A stretch of 10,665 bases of DNA from Chloroflexota bacterium (lineage in GTDB: Bacteria; Chloroflexota; Anaerolineae; Anaerolineales; UBA4823). The translations under genes and the position numbers were made by a program. A model generated the notes under the pieces. The model was given only the letters and a program-made list of their open reading frames with translations, ran no database searches and was not told where the DNA came from. The stretch is from NCBI GenBank assembly GCA_030613705.1, contig JAUWLJ010000038.1, forward strand, positions 1 through 10,665, written 5' to 3'. Below, in pieces: positions 1 through 9,415 of this stretch (the first letter of the stretch is position 1; every line of letters starts with the position of its first letter).

Positions 1-416
1 CATCGAGCGAAAATCTGGTGCTCCGAGAAATGGGTGGTAGTGTTGCCTCGCTGTTTCCCATAAGTCAATCCTACCTGTGGGTCTCCAAATGATGCAATCA
101 ACCTTTCCAACCAATCTGGATATACCGGATAAACATGGGCACTGGCGATCACGACAATGTCGCCTTGGGCTTCTTTGATACCAAGATTTAAGGATCGTCC
201 AAAAGAAAATGACTCAGGCTCAATTTCTACAACCTTGATAGGAAAAGGCCAATCGTTGCTTGAAGCGATTTCAATGGTTGCATCAGAAGAGCCAGAGTCA
301 ACTAAAATCACTTCAATATCTTTCCGGCTTTGCTGGTTGATGCCAGTGAACAAGCGTCCAATATGCTTCTCCTCATTGAACGCTCTTACAATGATTGAAT
401 AACTTATCGCAGTCAT
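1..416 (-). CDS. Family 2 glycosyltransferase, N-terminal part (cut by window edge)
   Basis: This is the first 138 residues of a GT-A fold glycosyltransferase of family GT2, which moves a sugar from a nucleotide-sugar donor onto a growing glycan at the cytoplasmic face of the membrane. The start reads MTAISYSIIVRAFNEEKHIG, the usual beta-strand and loop that begins the nucleotide-binding half. ILVDSGSSDAT (residues 37-47) is the second hallmark, and GDIVVIASAHVYP (about 85-97) fills the place of the DXD region, followed by the DWLERL helix. The reading frame is open to the window edge, so the acceptor half is missing. The ATG lies only three bases after the stop of the sulfotransferase gene and has no clear Shine-Dalgarno sequence, so translation is probably coupled. 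Donor and acceptor cannot be told from this part. The family assignment is firm; the role in this glycan is inferred from position. Confidence 0.88.
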   Translation of the reverse strand, partial: MTAISYSIIVRAFNEEKHIGRLFTGINQQSRKDIEVILVDSGSSDATIEIASSNDWPFPIKVVEIEPESFSFGRSLNLGIKEAQGDIVVIASAHVYPVYPDWLERLIASFGDPQVGLTYGKQRGNTTTHFSEHQIFAR

Positions 417-419
417 TTA

Positions 420-1319
420 TTAGAAGCGATCAATCGACCAATCATCGTTCTGTTCATAACCAAGTTCAACCAATAGATCTCCAGTTGACTGTTTGAAAAA
501 GTCTACATTCATTTGAGTGAAATGCTCCCGCCAGCCACCTGGCTTCCCTTTGCGAAATGTCCCAGATTTTTGTGGGGCTATTGCATCACCCAGTATATCG
601 ATCGCACGTTGGCGAGTGATTTTAGATTGAAATCCATTCTTTTCCAGATAATCTAAAATTCGATTGAACGCCTCATCTTGATCCAATCTCAAATCTTCAA
701 AACGAATACACAAAACCTCGGGTTGGGAGAGCCAACCTTTATAAGCATCATACCTTGCCCGGACACTTTTCAACTCAAATCCACTTTCAGTCACACCACC
801 AATAGCTGCATTGATGCGCTCTTCCATGGTACCCAAGTTTTCCGTGTAATAACGGTGCATCCCGTGGTCTTGAAACATTTCGGTGGCATAAAAAACATGC
901 GAGACAATCATATCTCGAGGGTCACGGTATACAAACACAGAAGCCATCCCAGGCCTGGTCAAAGCCTGGAAAAAGATTTTCCTGGCTACTAAATAGCCGT
1001 AACCGATATCACCAGGCCTCATCTGCGATAGAACCTTCAGGATGCCTTCATCCGAAACTTGTCGGTTATCTTCTGTTCTATTGACCGGTGGAAATCCTGG
1101 ATTGACGAACGGACCAATCTTGGTTAATCCTTGTAAGACCTGGATAATCAAGTGTGAACCGGATTTTGGCATCGCGTTTCCAAGAACTGCCGGAACTTCC
1201 GCTTGGCTGCCATCACCCCAACGAACAGCGGAGGCGAACCTCCTTGCTCTCCAGCGACCCATTTTGAGTAAATGCTTTATAGAATTATCTTGATTTACTC
1301 GATCCACGTCGAATTCCAA
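420..1319 (-). CDS. PAPS-dependent sulfotransferase, TTG start
   Basis: A 299-residue sulfotransferase that should move sulfate from PAPS to a hydroxyl or amino group, most likely on a sugar of this locus. The 5'-phosphosulfate loop is PKSGSHL (residues 51-57), the 3'-phosphate site is YRDPRDMIVSH (131-141), and RKGKPGGWREHF (256-267) is the C-terminal PAPS-binding loop. The open frame continues upstream inside the methyltransferase gene, but TTG at 1319 is the best start: it begins one base after the methyltransferase stop and has a good Shine-Dalgarno (AAGGGTGAT) seven bases upstream. An ATG at 1262 would give 280 residues and keep every motif. Where many bacterial relatives have Gly-His-Leu with the catalytic histidine, this protein appears to have Gly-Tyr-Leu (108-110), so activity or the identity of the base is open. 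No signal peptide or membrane segment is seen, which fits a cytoplasmic enzyme. The substrate is unknown. Confidence 0.88.
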   Translation of the reverse strand: MEFDVDRVNQDNSIKHLLKMGRWRARRFASAVRWGDGSQAEVPAVLGNAMPKSGSHLIIQVLQGLTKIGPFVNPGFPPVNRTEDNRQVSDEGILKVLSQMRPGDIGYGYLVARKIFFQALTRPGMASVFVYRDPRDMIVSHVFYATEMFQDHGMHRYYTENLGTMEERINAAIGGVTESGFELKSVRARYDAYKGWLSQPEVLCIRFEDLRLDQDEAFNRILDYLEKNGFQSKITRQRAIDILGDAIAPQKSGTFRKGKPGGWREHFTQMNVDFFKQSTGDLLVELGYEQNDDWSIDRF

Positions 1320-1320
1320 T

Positions 1321-2226
1321 TTAGTTATCACCCTTGATCGTACAAATTCCAACAGGCTGGTATTCTGGATACCATTTACCCCACGGCATACCATTATCTC
1401 CAGAATGAAAATAGAAAGAAGCGAGGTTTTCCCGGAGTTCTTTGCAACCCTGGAGTTCGTTAAAGAGTTGATCATACTGGTCGTAATTAGATGGGGCTTT
1501 ACTGGAGATGTGAAATGTTTTGCGTAAGGTCCCTTCACTGTAACACCAACCTTTTGAAGGTTCGTGATACCAGTCACCATCTCTGGCTGCACCGAGTGTT
1601 GCCAGCAAGGAGCAACCAGGTTTCAGTACCCGCATCAATTCAGCAACTACTCGTTCCAGACCTTCCGGGGAGTTATGCTCAAGCGATGAAACTGCAACGA
1701 TCACATCAATCGAATCATCAGCAATATCAACCAGGTTTACGAGGTCCTGGTTGTAGATCATAACCTGTCCGGACTTACTATCATCCTCACTGTTGGATAG
1801 TTGATCGACTTCATACCTCAGCAGGTCGATAAAATCGATAACCTTTGCTTTTAATGACGTGCGGTTGATCCTTTCCGATCTTCTATCTGAGGCTTTATCA
1901 GTGATTAGATCTGCTGCGCGCAACCCTTGCACATTAAACCGCCGTCGGAATCTGGGTGGTAATTCTGCCCGGCTTTCCCGATCGATACTGATCACCCTGG
2001 CTCCATTTTCAGCCAAATACCATTGCATCACACCAGTCCCTGCGCCAGCGTCAATAATGCTTTTGCTCTCAATCCACACAAGCTGGCGAAGAATCCACGT
2101 GATATCAAGCAGATAATGCCAGCCGAATTCAATCTTCAAGCTGCTGGCCAGCTTCTTTAGCTCATCTACCTTGACACTCTCACTCTCAAGCAAGGAGACA
2201 GGCAGAATCTCGATCTTTTCATGCAT
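1321..2226 (-). CDS. Class I SAM-dependent methyltransferase
   Basis: A 301-residue protein with a Rossmann-type methyltransferase core. Motif I is IIDAGAGTG (residues 57-65), the acidic ribose-binding position is in ISID (79-82), motif IV is DDSIDVIVAVSSLEHN (170-185), and RVLKPGCSLLAT (199-210) is the usual strand-turn after it. About 50 residues rich in charge (roughly 105-155) lie between the SAM site and motif IV, longer than in minimal members, and the last 90 residues, rich in aromatic residues (WYHEP, KWYPEYQPV), probably form the substrate lid. The ATG overlaps the end of the upstream capsule-type gene by eight bases, and the stop is one base before the next gene, so it belongs to the same operon. 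Its place among glycan genes suggests O- or N-methylation of a sugar, but small-molecule or lipid substrates are not excluded. Confidence 0.85.
   Translation of the reverse strand: MHEKIEILPVSLLESESVKVDELKKLASSLKIEFGWHYLLDITWILRQLVWIESKSIIDAGAGTGVMQWYLAENGARVISIDRESRAELPPRFRRRFNVQGLRAADLITDKASDRRSERINRTSLKAKVIDFIDLLRYEVDQLSNSEDDSKSGQVMIYNQDLVNLVDIADDSIDVIVAVSSLEHNSPEGLERVVAELMRVLKPGCSLLATLGAARDGDWYHEPSKGWCYSEGTLRKTFHISSKAPSNYDQYDQLFNELQGCKELRENLASFYFHSGDNGMPWGKWYPEYQPVGICTIKGDN
1327..1335 (-). promoter_or_regulatory. Shine-Dalgarno deciding the TTG start of the sulfotransferase
   Basis: The minus strand reads AAGGGTGAT here, a close match to the anti-Shine-Dalgarno complement, ending seven bases before TTG at 1319. 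It lies inside the last codons of the methyltransferase gene, whose TAA stop sits between the site and the TTG. This supports the TTG start over the ATG at 1262 and over any start further upstream inside the methyltransferase gene, and it suggests translational coupling of the two genes. Confidence 0.6.
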
Positions 2227-3856
2227 AATTATTCTGATCGCCTAATAGGAAAGGTTGATCGTGGATAATTCCATTAATTAAGGTCTGCATTGTCGGTGAG
2301 TTTTCTGTCTTAAGTTGGCGCCAACTGATCGGTTTCAAGCGCACATAACCCGATCGGGTATGCTCTTCCAGGAATTCGTCGAAGGGTAATGATGCTTTGA
2401 AGAGCTGGAAATACATGAAACGTCTAGCATTGAGCAGATATTCTTCTGGGATCTCTATTATCTTGTCGGTTGAGATGAACTGCTCAGCTTTCGAGCGATA
2501 TTGCTCTGGCGAAGCAGGGAAAAAGACAGTTTCGTATTGTGTATAACGTGCTTTTCCACCACATAAAACTACCTCACCCATCAAGGCTGCCTCTAAACCA
2601 ATGGATGAGTTGTAAACCATGACAAATTTCGAACGTTGGATTAAATCATATGAACTTAGATACTCGTTCGGATTGACAAAAATCACATTATTATACTTGT
2701 CAACCTCTTTTCGAATGATCCATTCCGGAACACTCTCCCGGCTTTGCTTCCCTTTGCGTAATTCATCTGGATGTGCCCGGATCACGAATAGTGTCTCGGG
2801 ATGATCTTTGATAATCTCATCCACTAGATCCAACCAGGCGAACATATTGGTGAACACCGAGTTGGCATGGATCTGGCTTGTATCGAATATCACATTGGTA
2901 AATACAGATACGATCTGGTCGAATTGGTTCGCTTTCTGGATGAAATCTTCATCCATATGGCGCATCTCAGGCCAGAATTGAATCCCTGCCATCGTGAAAT
3001 TGCCTTTGAAACGCTGTTCTAAGTATTCATCCAAGGAGGCGTTTTGCTCAGCTGTCAGCTCATATCCATCTGGAATATCAATTGGATAAGCTGTCGCTTG
3101 CTGGTCAGTAAAAAAAGCTGAGAAAGGATTAAAACCAACCTCATGCGTGATCACCCGTAATCCACACTGTTGTGCAAGCCAGCGTACGGTTGCTTCGGGA
3201 TAGAGAACTCCATTGAACACCACAACAACATCGGGTTCCGTCTGTTCTAAGAACCTGGAAAACTCAACTGCTATGTGCCAGGCGGATAAAATATATTCGC
3301 GGAACAGGAATCTGGTTGGTTCATCATCTGGCAAGCTGTGCAACCGGTTTACCCAACGGAGAGATGGTAAGACTAACTTCCCCAATGGGACTACATCCAT
3401 TTCCTGCGTTGATTGGTAGACAAACTCGCTAAGCTCAGAAACACCTAGTTTTTCAACCGATTTTCTTAGGATCTCATCTTCCTGGTAAGTAAAATCAACT
3501 GTCGGCGCGTGGGCAAACAAACGTCTGGATTGAGAGATACACGCTGAACAAGGTGGTGGTTGGGATGGATCCTGCCAATTTGTTCCTAATACACATCTAC
3601 TCATACCAGCCTGGCAAGCAAAATAAACAACTGGAACATCCGCAACTTGTAATCCACAGGCTGTCAGGTAGGAAAATGCTGCATTCAAACTAATCCCTGT
3701 CAATCTCGTCGAGGCGGCAAAAAAAGCCACCGTTGGTTTATCTTGTGTCGGGTGCGTATTATTGACAATCTGCCGGTTGAACTGGTACAAACGCCAATCA
3801 CGCTTCCAGTCCGCTTGTTTGGTTTCAATTCGAGAATTGAGGCTGCGGTTTTCCAT
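2219..3856 (-). CDS. Capsule polysaccharide-type protein, KpsC/KpsS-like
   Basis: A 545-residue protein that resembles the capsule synthesis family of KpsC/KpsS (GT-B-like, Kdo-transferase relatives). The similarity is in the C-terminal half: VIRAHPDE (358-365), then NVIFVNPNEYLSSYDLI (390-406), then YNSSIGLEAALMG with a following VVLCGG (415-434). This matches the pattern His-Pro ... position after a surveillance helix ... Ser-Ser-x-Gly-x-Glu-Ala that binds nucleotide-sugar in this family. The N-terminal half begins with VAFFAAST (43-50) and has a second strand-like block at VVVFNGVLYPEATVRWL (211-227). Five cysteines occur at 67, 81, 88, 103 and 106, the last two as PPCSAC; whether they bind metal is unknown. 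The gene starts 24 bases after the NeuB-fusion stop, and no strong Shine-Dalgarno is seen. It may transfer a nonulosonate or other sugar to a lipid or glycan acceptor; that is inference. Confidence 0.7.
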   Translation of the reverse strand: MENRSLNSRIETKQADWKRDWRLYQFNRQIVNNTHPTQDKPTVAFFAASTRLTGISLNAAFSYLTACGLQVADVPVVYFACQAGMSRCVLGTNWQDPSQPPPCSACISQSRRLFAHAPTVDFTYQEDEILRKSVEKLGVSELSEFVYQSTQEMDVVPLGKLVLPSLRWVNRLHSLPDDEPTRFLFREYILSAWHIAVEFSRFLEQTEPDVVVVFNGVLYPEATVRWLAQQCGLRVITHEVGFNPFSAFFTDQQATAYPIDIPDGYELTAEQNASLDEYLEQRFKGNFTMAGIQFWPEMRHMDEDFIQKANQFDQIVSVFTNVIFDTSQIHANSVFTNMFAWLDLVDEIIKDHPETLFVIRAHPDELRKGKQSRESVPEWIIRKEVDKYNNVIFVNPNEYLSSYDLIQRSKFVMVYNSSIGLEAALMGEVVLCGGKARYTQYETVFFPASPEQYRSKAEQFISTDKIIEIPEEYLLNARRFMYFQLFKASLPFDEFLEEHTRSGYVRLKPISWRQLKTENSPTMQTLINGIIHDQPFLLGDQNNYA

Positions 3857-3880
3857 TAATAATTTAATTTAACCCGACCT

Positions 3881-5782
3881 TTACCTTTTTTCTGCTTCAA
3901 AGTAAGCCTCAGACAATCGGCGGATGGCGATCACAAATCCCTCATTTCCACGCTGGTGCCCACGCCAGATTTCGGGAATCATCGTACCCCGGTAACCATC
4001 TGGACGTCCCGCTCCAATCAGCTCAAAGAAACGCACCCAGTCGATGGTACCTTCTCCAATCTGCAAACCTTCACCATCCAATCCAGCGCCATCGGACAGA
4101 TGCAGGTGGCGGATGTATGGCAGCAATACCTTGACTTGTTCATAGAAATCAACATGAGCCCAGTTGCAATATAGTTTGGCGTGAGAAGTGTCAAAACACA
4201 TATCCAACCCCAATGGTTCAATGAAATCCCGAATCTCATATGCATCCATGAAAGCATTGGTCAACCACTGACCCCCGAAGTACCATGGACGAGGGGGGAG
4301 ATTCTCTAAGAGCAGCTCTACACCTTCGTAATCCAAATCATTAACGGAGGTTCGCAAATTATCATATAATTCATTTCGATTCTCAATGGGATTATCCAGG
4401 CTCATCCCGCCTGTATGGACGATAACTTTCGGCTTGTCCTTGAAACGGGGAGCCATTTCCCGGGTCAAGTTGATCGTCTTTTGGATTAATTCAACAGACT
4501 GCCCCCTCTGGCGATCATCGTGGGAGCATAGATCAACAAGCGTGCGTTCAAAAAATTCCGGTGCGTGGACAACAAGTTTAATCTCATGGCCCTGACCAGG
4601 GTAATGTTCATCCAGGTCCTGGTCAGTAAAATGAAACTCAAGCATCCGTGGTTTAAAGTTCAACGTCTCTTCGAAATCACGAAAACGTACAGTAAAACCC
4701 CACTCGAGAGGTAGAGTATGTTCTACATCGAGCTCAATATTGAATCCCAAATCCCGATCTGTAAATGGTTCATCTACTTCAATCACTCGGTTGGATGTAC
4801 GCCCAATCAATTCAGTGTATCTCTGCGGAGAGAGACCAAGCGCAGGACCTTTCACGGTAACCATATCCGGTGTGATATTTTCGCCGGGCTCAATTCTACG
4901 GGTTGCCATTAAACTCTTACCCAAAACTTCTCGATTTAGTATTTCCCCACGGGAAATAAATTTCTCTTCACCAGTACCCAACGCTGAATTGATCTGTTGG
5001 ATATCCCGAACCATTTTCTTGAAGCCATGCGGCTCTAAACTTGCGGCATGATCTGGCCCATCCATTGCGCGATCAAGGGTGATATGCCTTTCGATGATAC
5101 AAGCACCCATAGCAGAGGCGACCGTCGACACAGCAATACCGCGTTCGTGACCAGAATAGCCAACTGGTGCCCCAAATTTGCGCAATTGATCCATGAAACG
5201 TAAGTTGATATCTTCGAAAGCTGCTGGATAGGTACTATTGCAGTGCAACAGAATAAATTCGGCATCTCGCTCTTTTATGAAATTTACGCTGAACTCGACC
5301 TCATCCATATTTGACATGCCTGTCGATATGATCAAAGGTTTACTTTTTCCAATCAGGTGATCGAGTAATGGTAAATTGGTCATATCTGCGGAGGCGACTT
5401 TAAACGCTGGAACACCGAGCTGGTCAACGAAATCCGCACTTTGTAAGTCAAAAGCTGAGCACAAAAAGGTGATCCCTTTATGTTGACAATATTCGACGAT
5501 CTCAAAATAAGCCTCGTCCGCCAGCTCCACCCTTTGTAATATCGGAAGAAGATAGCGCAGCGTTTTTTCACCTGAGTTGGCGTTATCAAGGTATTTTTTA
5601 GCATACAGCTGATCCAAGTTCCGTTTTTGAAACTTTACAGCATCCGCACCAGCAGAGATCGCTGCATCGATCAACTCGATGGCTAAGGGAAGGATTCCGT
5701 TGTGATTGACCCCGATTTCCGCAATGACATATGTCGGTTGATCGTCACCTACTAGACGGTCACCTATTTTTACCACGGACAT
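3881..5782 (-). CDS. NeuB-type nonulosonate synthase fused to xylose-isomerase-like TIM barrel
   Basis: A 633-residue fusion. Residues 1-270 are a NeuB catalytic barrel that condenses phosphoenolpyruvate with a six-carbon amino sugar: AEIGVNHNG (21-29), DAVKFQK (47-53), FKVASAD (127-133), and two histidines expected to hold the metal in GYSGHERG (His212) and IERHITLD (His233). Residues about 288-346 are the antifreeze-like SAF domain (GKSLMATRRIEPGENIT). Residues about 352-633 form a second TIM barrel of the xylose isomerase/AP endonuclease 2 type with likely metal ligands intact: VHAPEF (405-410), LLENLPP (491-497), CFDTSHAK (529-536), HLHLSD (559-564) and IPEIW (602-606). The start is ATG at 5782, five bases after GGAGG; an in-frame TTG at 5794 overlaps that site and is unlikely. 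Whether the sugar is sialic, legionaminic, pseudaminic or another nonulosonic acid cannot be read from the sequence. The second barrel may isomerise or epimerise a precursor or product; its reaction is unknown. Confidence 0.92.
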   Translation of the reverse strand: MSVVKIGDRLVGDDQPTYVIAEIGVNHNGILPLAIELIDAAISAGADAVKFQKRNLDQLYAKKYLDNANSGEKTLRYLLPILQRVELADEAYFEIVEYCQHKGITFLCSAFDLQSADFVDQLGVPAFKVASADMTNLPLLDHLIGKSKPLIISTGMSNMDEVEFSVNFIKERDAEFILLHCNSTYPAAFEDINLRFMDQLRKFGAPVGYSGHERGIAVSTVASAMGACIIERHITLDRAMDGPDHAASLEPHGFKKMVRDIQQINSALGTGEEKFISRGEILNREVLGKSLMATRRIEPGENITPDMVTVKGPALGLSPQRYTELIGRTSNRVIEVDEPFTDRDLGFNIELDVEHTLPLEWGFTVRFRDFEETLNFKPRMLEFHFTDQDLDEHYPGQGHEIKLVVHAPEFFERTLVDLCSHDDRQRGQSVELIQKTINLTREMAPRFKDKPKVIVHTGGMSLDNPIENRNELYDNLRTSVNDLDYEGVELLLENLPPRPWYFGGQWLTNAFMDAYEIRDFIEPLGLDMCFDTSHAKLYCNWAHVDFYEQVKVLLPYIRHLHLSDGAGLDGEGLQIGEGTIDWVRFFELIGAGRPDGYRGTMIPEIWRGHQRGNEGFVIAIRRLSEAYFEAEKR

Positions 5783-5787
5783 AATAT

Positions 5788-5792
5788 CCTCC
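5788..5792 (-). promoter_or_regulatory. Shine-Dalgarno of the NeuB fusion gene
   Basis: The minus strand reads GGAGG, five bases before ATG at 5782. It is the strongest ribosome binding site in the window and decides the start, because the upstream in-frame TTG (5794) overlaps the site itself. Confidence 0.75.
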
Positions 5793-5809
5793 AATCGTTA
5801 AATTGCAAC

Positions 5810-5839
5810 ATTACAATATCTTCAAATGGATAGAACCAA
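5810..5839 (-). promoter_or_regulatory. Weak candidate promoter before the NeuB fusion gene
   Basis: In the 110-base gap between the cytidylyltransferase stop and the NeuB fusion, the minus strand has TTGGTT (5839-5834), an 18-base spacer and TGTAAT (5815-5810). The -10 element matches five of six consensus bases and the -35 three of six. The gap is the only large one inside the left-hand block, so an internal promoter is plausible, but the match is weak and could be chance. No terminator-like hairpin with a T-run was seen in the gap. Confidence 0.3.
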
Positions 5840-5892
5840 GCTATGCAAGCCAGGAAATTGTAAATTTATTGAGCCTGACATCTGCTACTGAG

Positions 5893-6642
5893 CTATTTTG
5901 TTATCTCGAAGCCCAAATCCCCCAGATTAATCTCTCCACTTTCCAGCAAGCGTTCCGCCCGTCTCCAATCATCTGGCGAGTCAATATCGATCCACTCTTC
6001 TGCACCGATAACCAAAGGCAAAATACGCTCACCAGTCATCGAGTTTTTACCCAAAATCGTGCCAGTCCAGGCGGCGTCAACATACCCGGTTTGCCAGTAG
6101 ACCTCAGGGAGAGATTGGCGCGGCAAATTGTATGCTTCTGCGAATTCGCTGGTGATTATTGGTTGCATAAATCCATTCGCGTCGATTCTCCACATTTTAT
6201 AAGGATTTTGGAAGGGTGTGCAGACCGTGCGAATGGAGTCAGCATCTGGGTGCTCCAACAATCTCCAGACTGCCTGGTTGATATGTTCTGTTCTGCGAAA
6301 GGGGGAAGTGGGGCGTAGTTGCACGACGATCTCAGGTTGATAACCCTCATTTGATTTTAGCCAATCCAAAGCATGTTGGAAGACTGGCAAATCCGGGGTG
6401 TCATCCCTGGAAAAACTTTCAGGTCTGATAAAAGGAACCTCTGCCCCATAGTCCCTGGAGATTGCAGCGATCTCCTCATCATCAGTGGAAACAATTACTC
6501 TGCTGATATTCTCTGCTGTGAGACCAACGGAGATACTATATGCAATTAAAGGGTATCCCGCAAAATCACGGATGTTTTTTCGGGGAATACTTTTTGAGCC
6601 CGCCCGGGCAGGAATGAGCGCCAGAACCTTGGTCGCATTCAC
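5893..6642 (-). CDS. neuA: CMP-nonulosonate cytidylyltransferase (NeuA type)
   Basis: A 249-residue cytidylyltransferase of the CMP-N-acetylneuraminate synthetase family, which joins CTP and a free nonulosonic acid to give the CMP-sugar used by glycosyltransferases. The CTP-binding loop ALIPARAGSKSIPRKN lies at residues 8-23. QLRPTSPFR (108-116), the block NPYKMWRI (146-153), LPRQSLPEVYWQTGYVDA (173-190) and IDIDSPDDW (218-226) follow in the family order. Length is normal for the single-domain form; no C-terminal phosphatase or esterase domain is present. The chosen start is GTG at 6642, which overlaps the TGA of the upstream dehydrogenase (GTGA) and has GGAGG about twelve bases upstream. A GTG at 6654 is also in frame but would sit directly on that Shine-Dalgarno. 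The product could be CMP-sialic, CMP-legionaminic or a similar sugar; the family assignment is firm but not the substrate. Confidence 0.92.
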   Translation of the reverse strand: MNATKVLALIPARAGSKSIPRKNIRDFAGYPLIAYSISVGLTAENISRVIVSTDDEEIAAISRDYGAEVPFIRPESFSRDDTPDLPVFQHALDWLKSNEGYQPEIVVQLRPTSPFRRTEHINQAVWRLLEHPDADSIRTVCTPFQNPYKMWRIDANGFMQPIITSEFAEAYNLPRQSLPEVYWQTGYVDAAWTGTILGKNSMTGERILPLVIGAEEWIDIDSPDDWRRAERLLESGEINLGDLGFEITK

Positions 6643-7532
6643 CAGGCAGTCCACCCTCCATCGACGACCAGATTTCCACCAGTCATATATGATGAAGCAT
6701 CGGAAGCAAGAAATAGCAATGCGCCATTCATCTCATTTTTTTCAGCCATGCGACCCATCACAGATCGAGCTGAATACGCATCCAGAAAAGCATTGTCATG
6801 CCCATTATAGACTCCGCCCGGAGTCAATGCATTCACCCGGATGCCTTTTCCTGCGTAATATGAAGCCAGATAGCTGGTCAAACCGATTACCCCAGCCTTT
6901 GTGACCGAATAATAAGCAGGCTTGTATTGAGGTGGTTCACCTTGTTTCTGGTAAATTCGCTGGTCAGGTCCGACGAGACCATAAATTGAAGAAACATTAA
7001 TGATTACCCCTCTACCTTGCTCGATCATATGCTTACCAGCTGCCTGGCAGCACAAGAACATTCCTGTCAGATTGACCTCCAATGCCTGATTCCAAAGATC
7101 TAATGGGTAATCCTCAAAATTAATCGAGAGCGGATCGACAAGCTTACGTGCTTGTTCATCTTCTTCCAGGTTCGTCTCTCGCTGATGATCAAATTTAGGA
7201 TCCAAAGCGGCACTATTAACAAGAATATCCAAGCGGTTAAACACAGACAGCGTTTTCGCAACCATCTGTTGCACTGATTCTTTAGATGAGATATCTGTCT
7301 GAATCCCCAATGCTCGTTGAGATGTACCCTCGGATCGATCTCGTTTATTGAATTGCAGCTCGTTCAGAGAGGCAGCAGAAGCTTTCGCTGCTGCCTCGTC
7401 GATATCAGCAATAACAGTATAAGCACCAGATTCTATTAAGGTCCGACAGAACTCACCCCCCAATAATCCAGCGCCTCCGGTTACCACTGCCACACGACCC
7501 GTCAGGTCGAATAGCTCAGGTAATTTCTCCAT
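6639..7532 (-). CDS. Short-chain dehydrogenase/reductase, PtmA-like
   Basis: A 297-residue classical SDR. The cofactor loop is TGGAGLLG (residues 18-25); an aspartate after the second strand (IADID, Asp43) suggests NAD(H) preference. NSAA (106-109) replaces the usual NNAG. The catalytic set is Ser in INVSSIYG (178-185), with Tyr208 and Lys212 in YYSVTKAG. The region from DPKFD through EDYPLDLW (111-147), the block GPDQRIYQ (188-195), and the end VVDGGWTAW match the PtmA-like group found beside NeuB and NeuA homologues in flagellin-glycan loci. ATG at 7532 was chosen because AAGGA ends four bases before it, overlapping the stop of the sulfurylase gene; the longer open frame would run inside that gene. 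It probably oxidises or reduces a sugar intermediate of the nonulosonate pathway, but the exact step is not established. Confidence 0.88.
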   Translation of the reverse strand: MEKLPELFDLTGRVAVVTGGAGLLGGEFCRTLIESGAYTVIADIDEAAAKASAASLNELQFNKRDRSEGTSQRALGIQTDISSKESVQQMVAKTLSVFNRLDILVNSAALDPKFDHQRETNLEEDEQARKLVDPLSINFEDYPLDLWNQALEVNLTGMFLCCQAAGKHMIEQGRGVIINVSSIYGLVGPDQRIYQKQGEPPQYKPAYYSVTKAGVIGLTSYLASYYAGKGIRVNALTPGGVYNGHDNAFLDAYSARSVMGRMAEKNEMNGALLFLASDASSYMTGGNLVVDGGWTAW

Positions 7533-7539
7533 CTCGTCC

Positions 7540-9336
<1,797 letters not shown>

Positions 9337-9386
9337 CTAATCTTTCTCCTTGATTTTGCAAATTTTAATTTCACCCAAAATCGCTT

Positions 9387-9399
9387 AATGCAGTGCATT
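9387..9399. repeat. 13-base palindrome in the sulfurylase leader
   Basis: The plus strand reads AATGCAGTGCATT, a perfect inverted repeat of six bases on each side of one central base. It lies between the promoter candidate and the sulfurylase start, about 50 bases before the ATG. It could be an operator for a dimeric regulator or a small RNA hairpin; with a one-base loop the operator reading fits better. Chance occurrence is not excluded. Confidence 0.4.
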
Positions 9400-9415
9400 T
9401 TTAAGGCCAGTGTCT

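Noticed and set aside
157..402. Plus-strand open frame of 81 codons
   Set aside because: It is antisense to the glycosyltransferase, whose minus-strand frame has clear GT2 motifs.
1320..1592. N-terminal extension of the sulfotransferase by 91 codons
   Set aside because: It would overlap the methyltransferase reading frame, and the extra residues look like an out-of-frame translation of that gene; the TTG at 1319 has a better ribosome binding site.
5820..5881. 19-codon minus-strand open frame in the gap before the NeuB fusion
   Set aside because: No Shine-Dalgarno and no recognisable sequence; length is as expected by chance.
5803..6318. 171-codon open frame on the plus strand
   Set aside because: It lies opposite the NeuA-type gene, whose motifs are unmistakable; the plus-strand protein shows no recognisable pattern.
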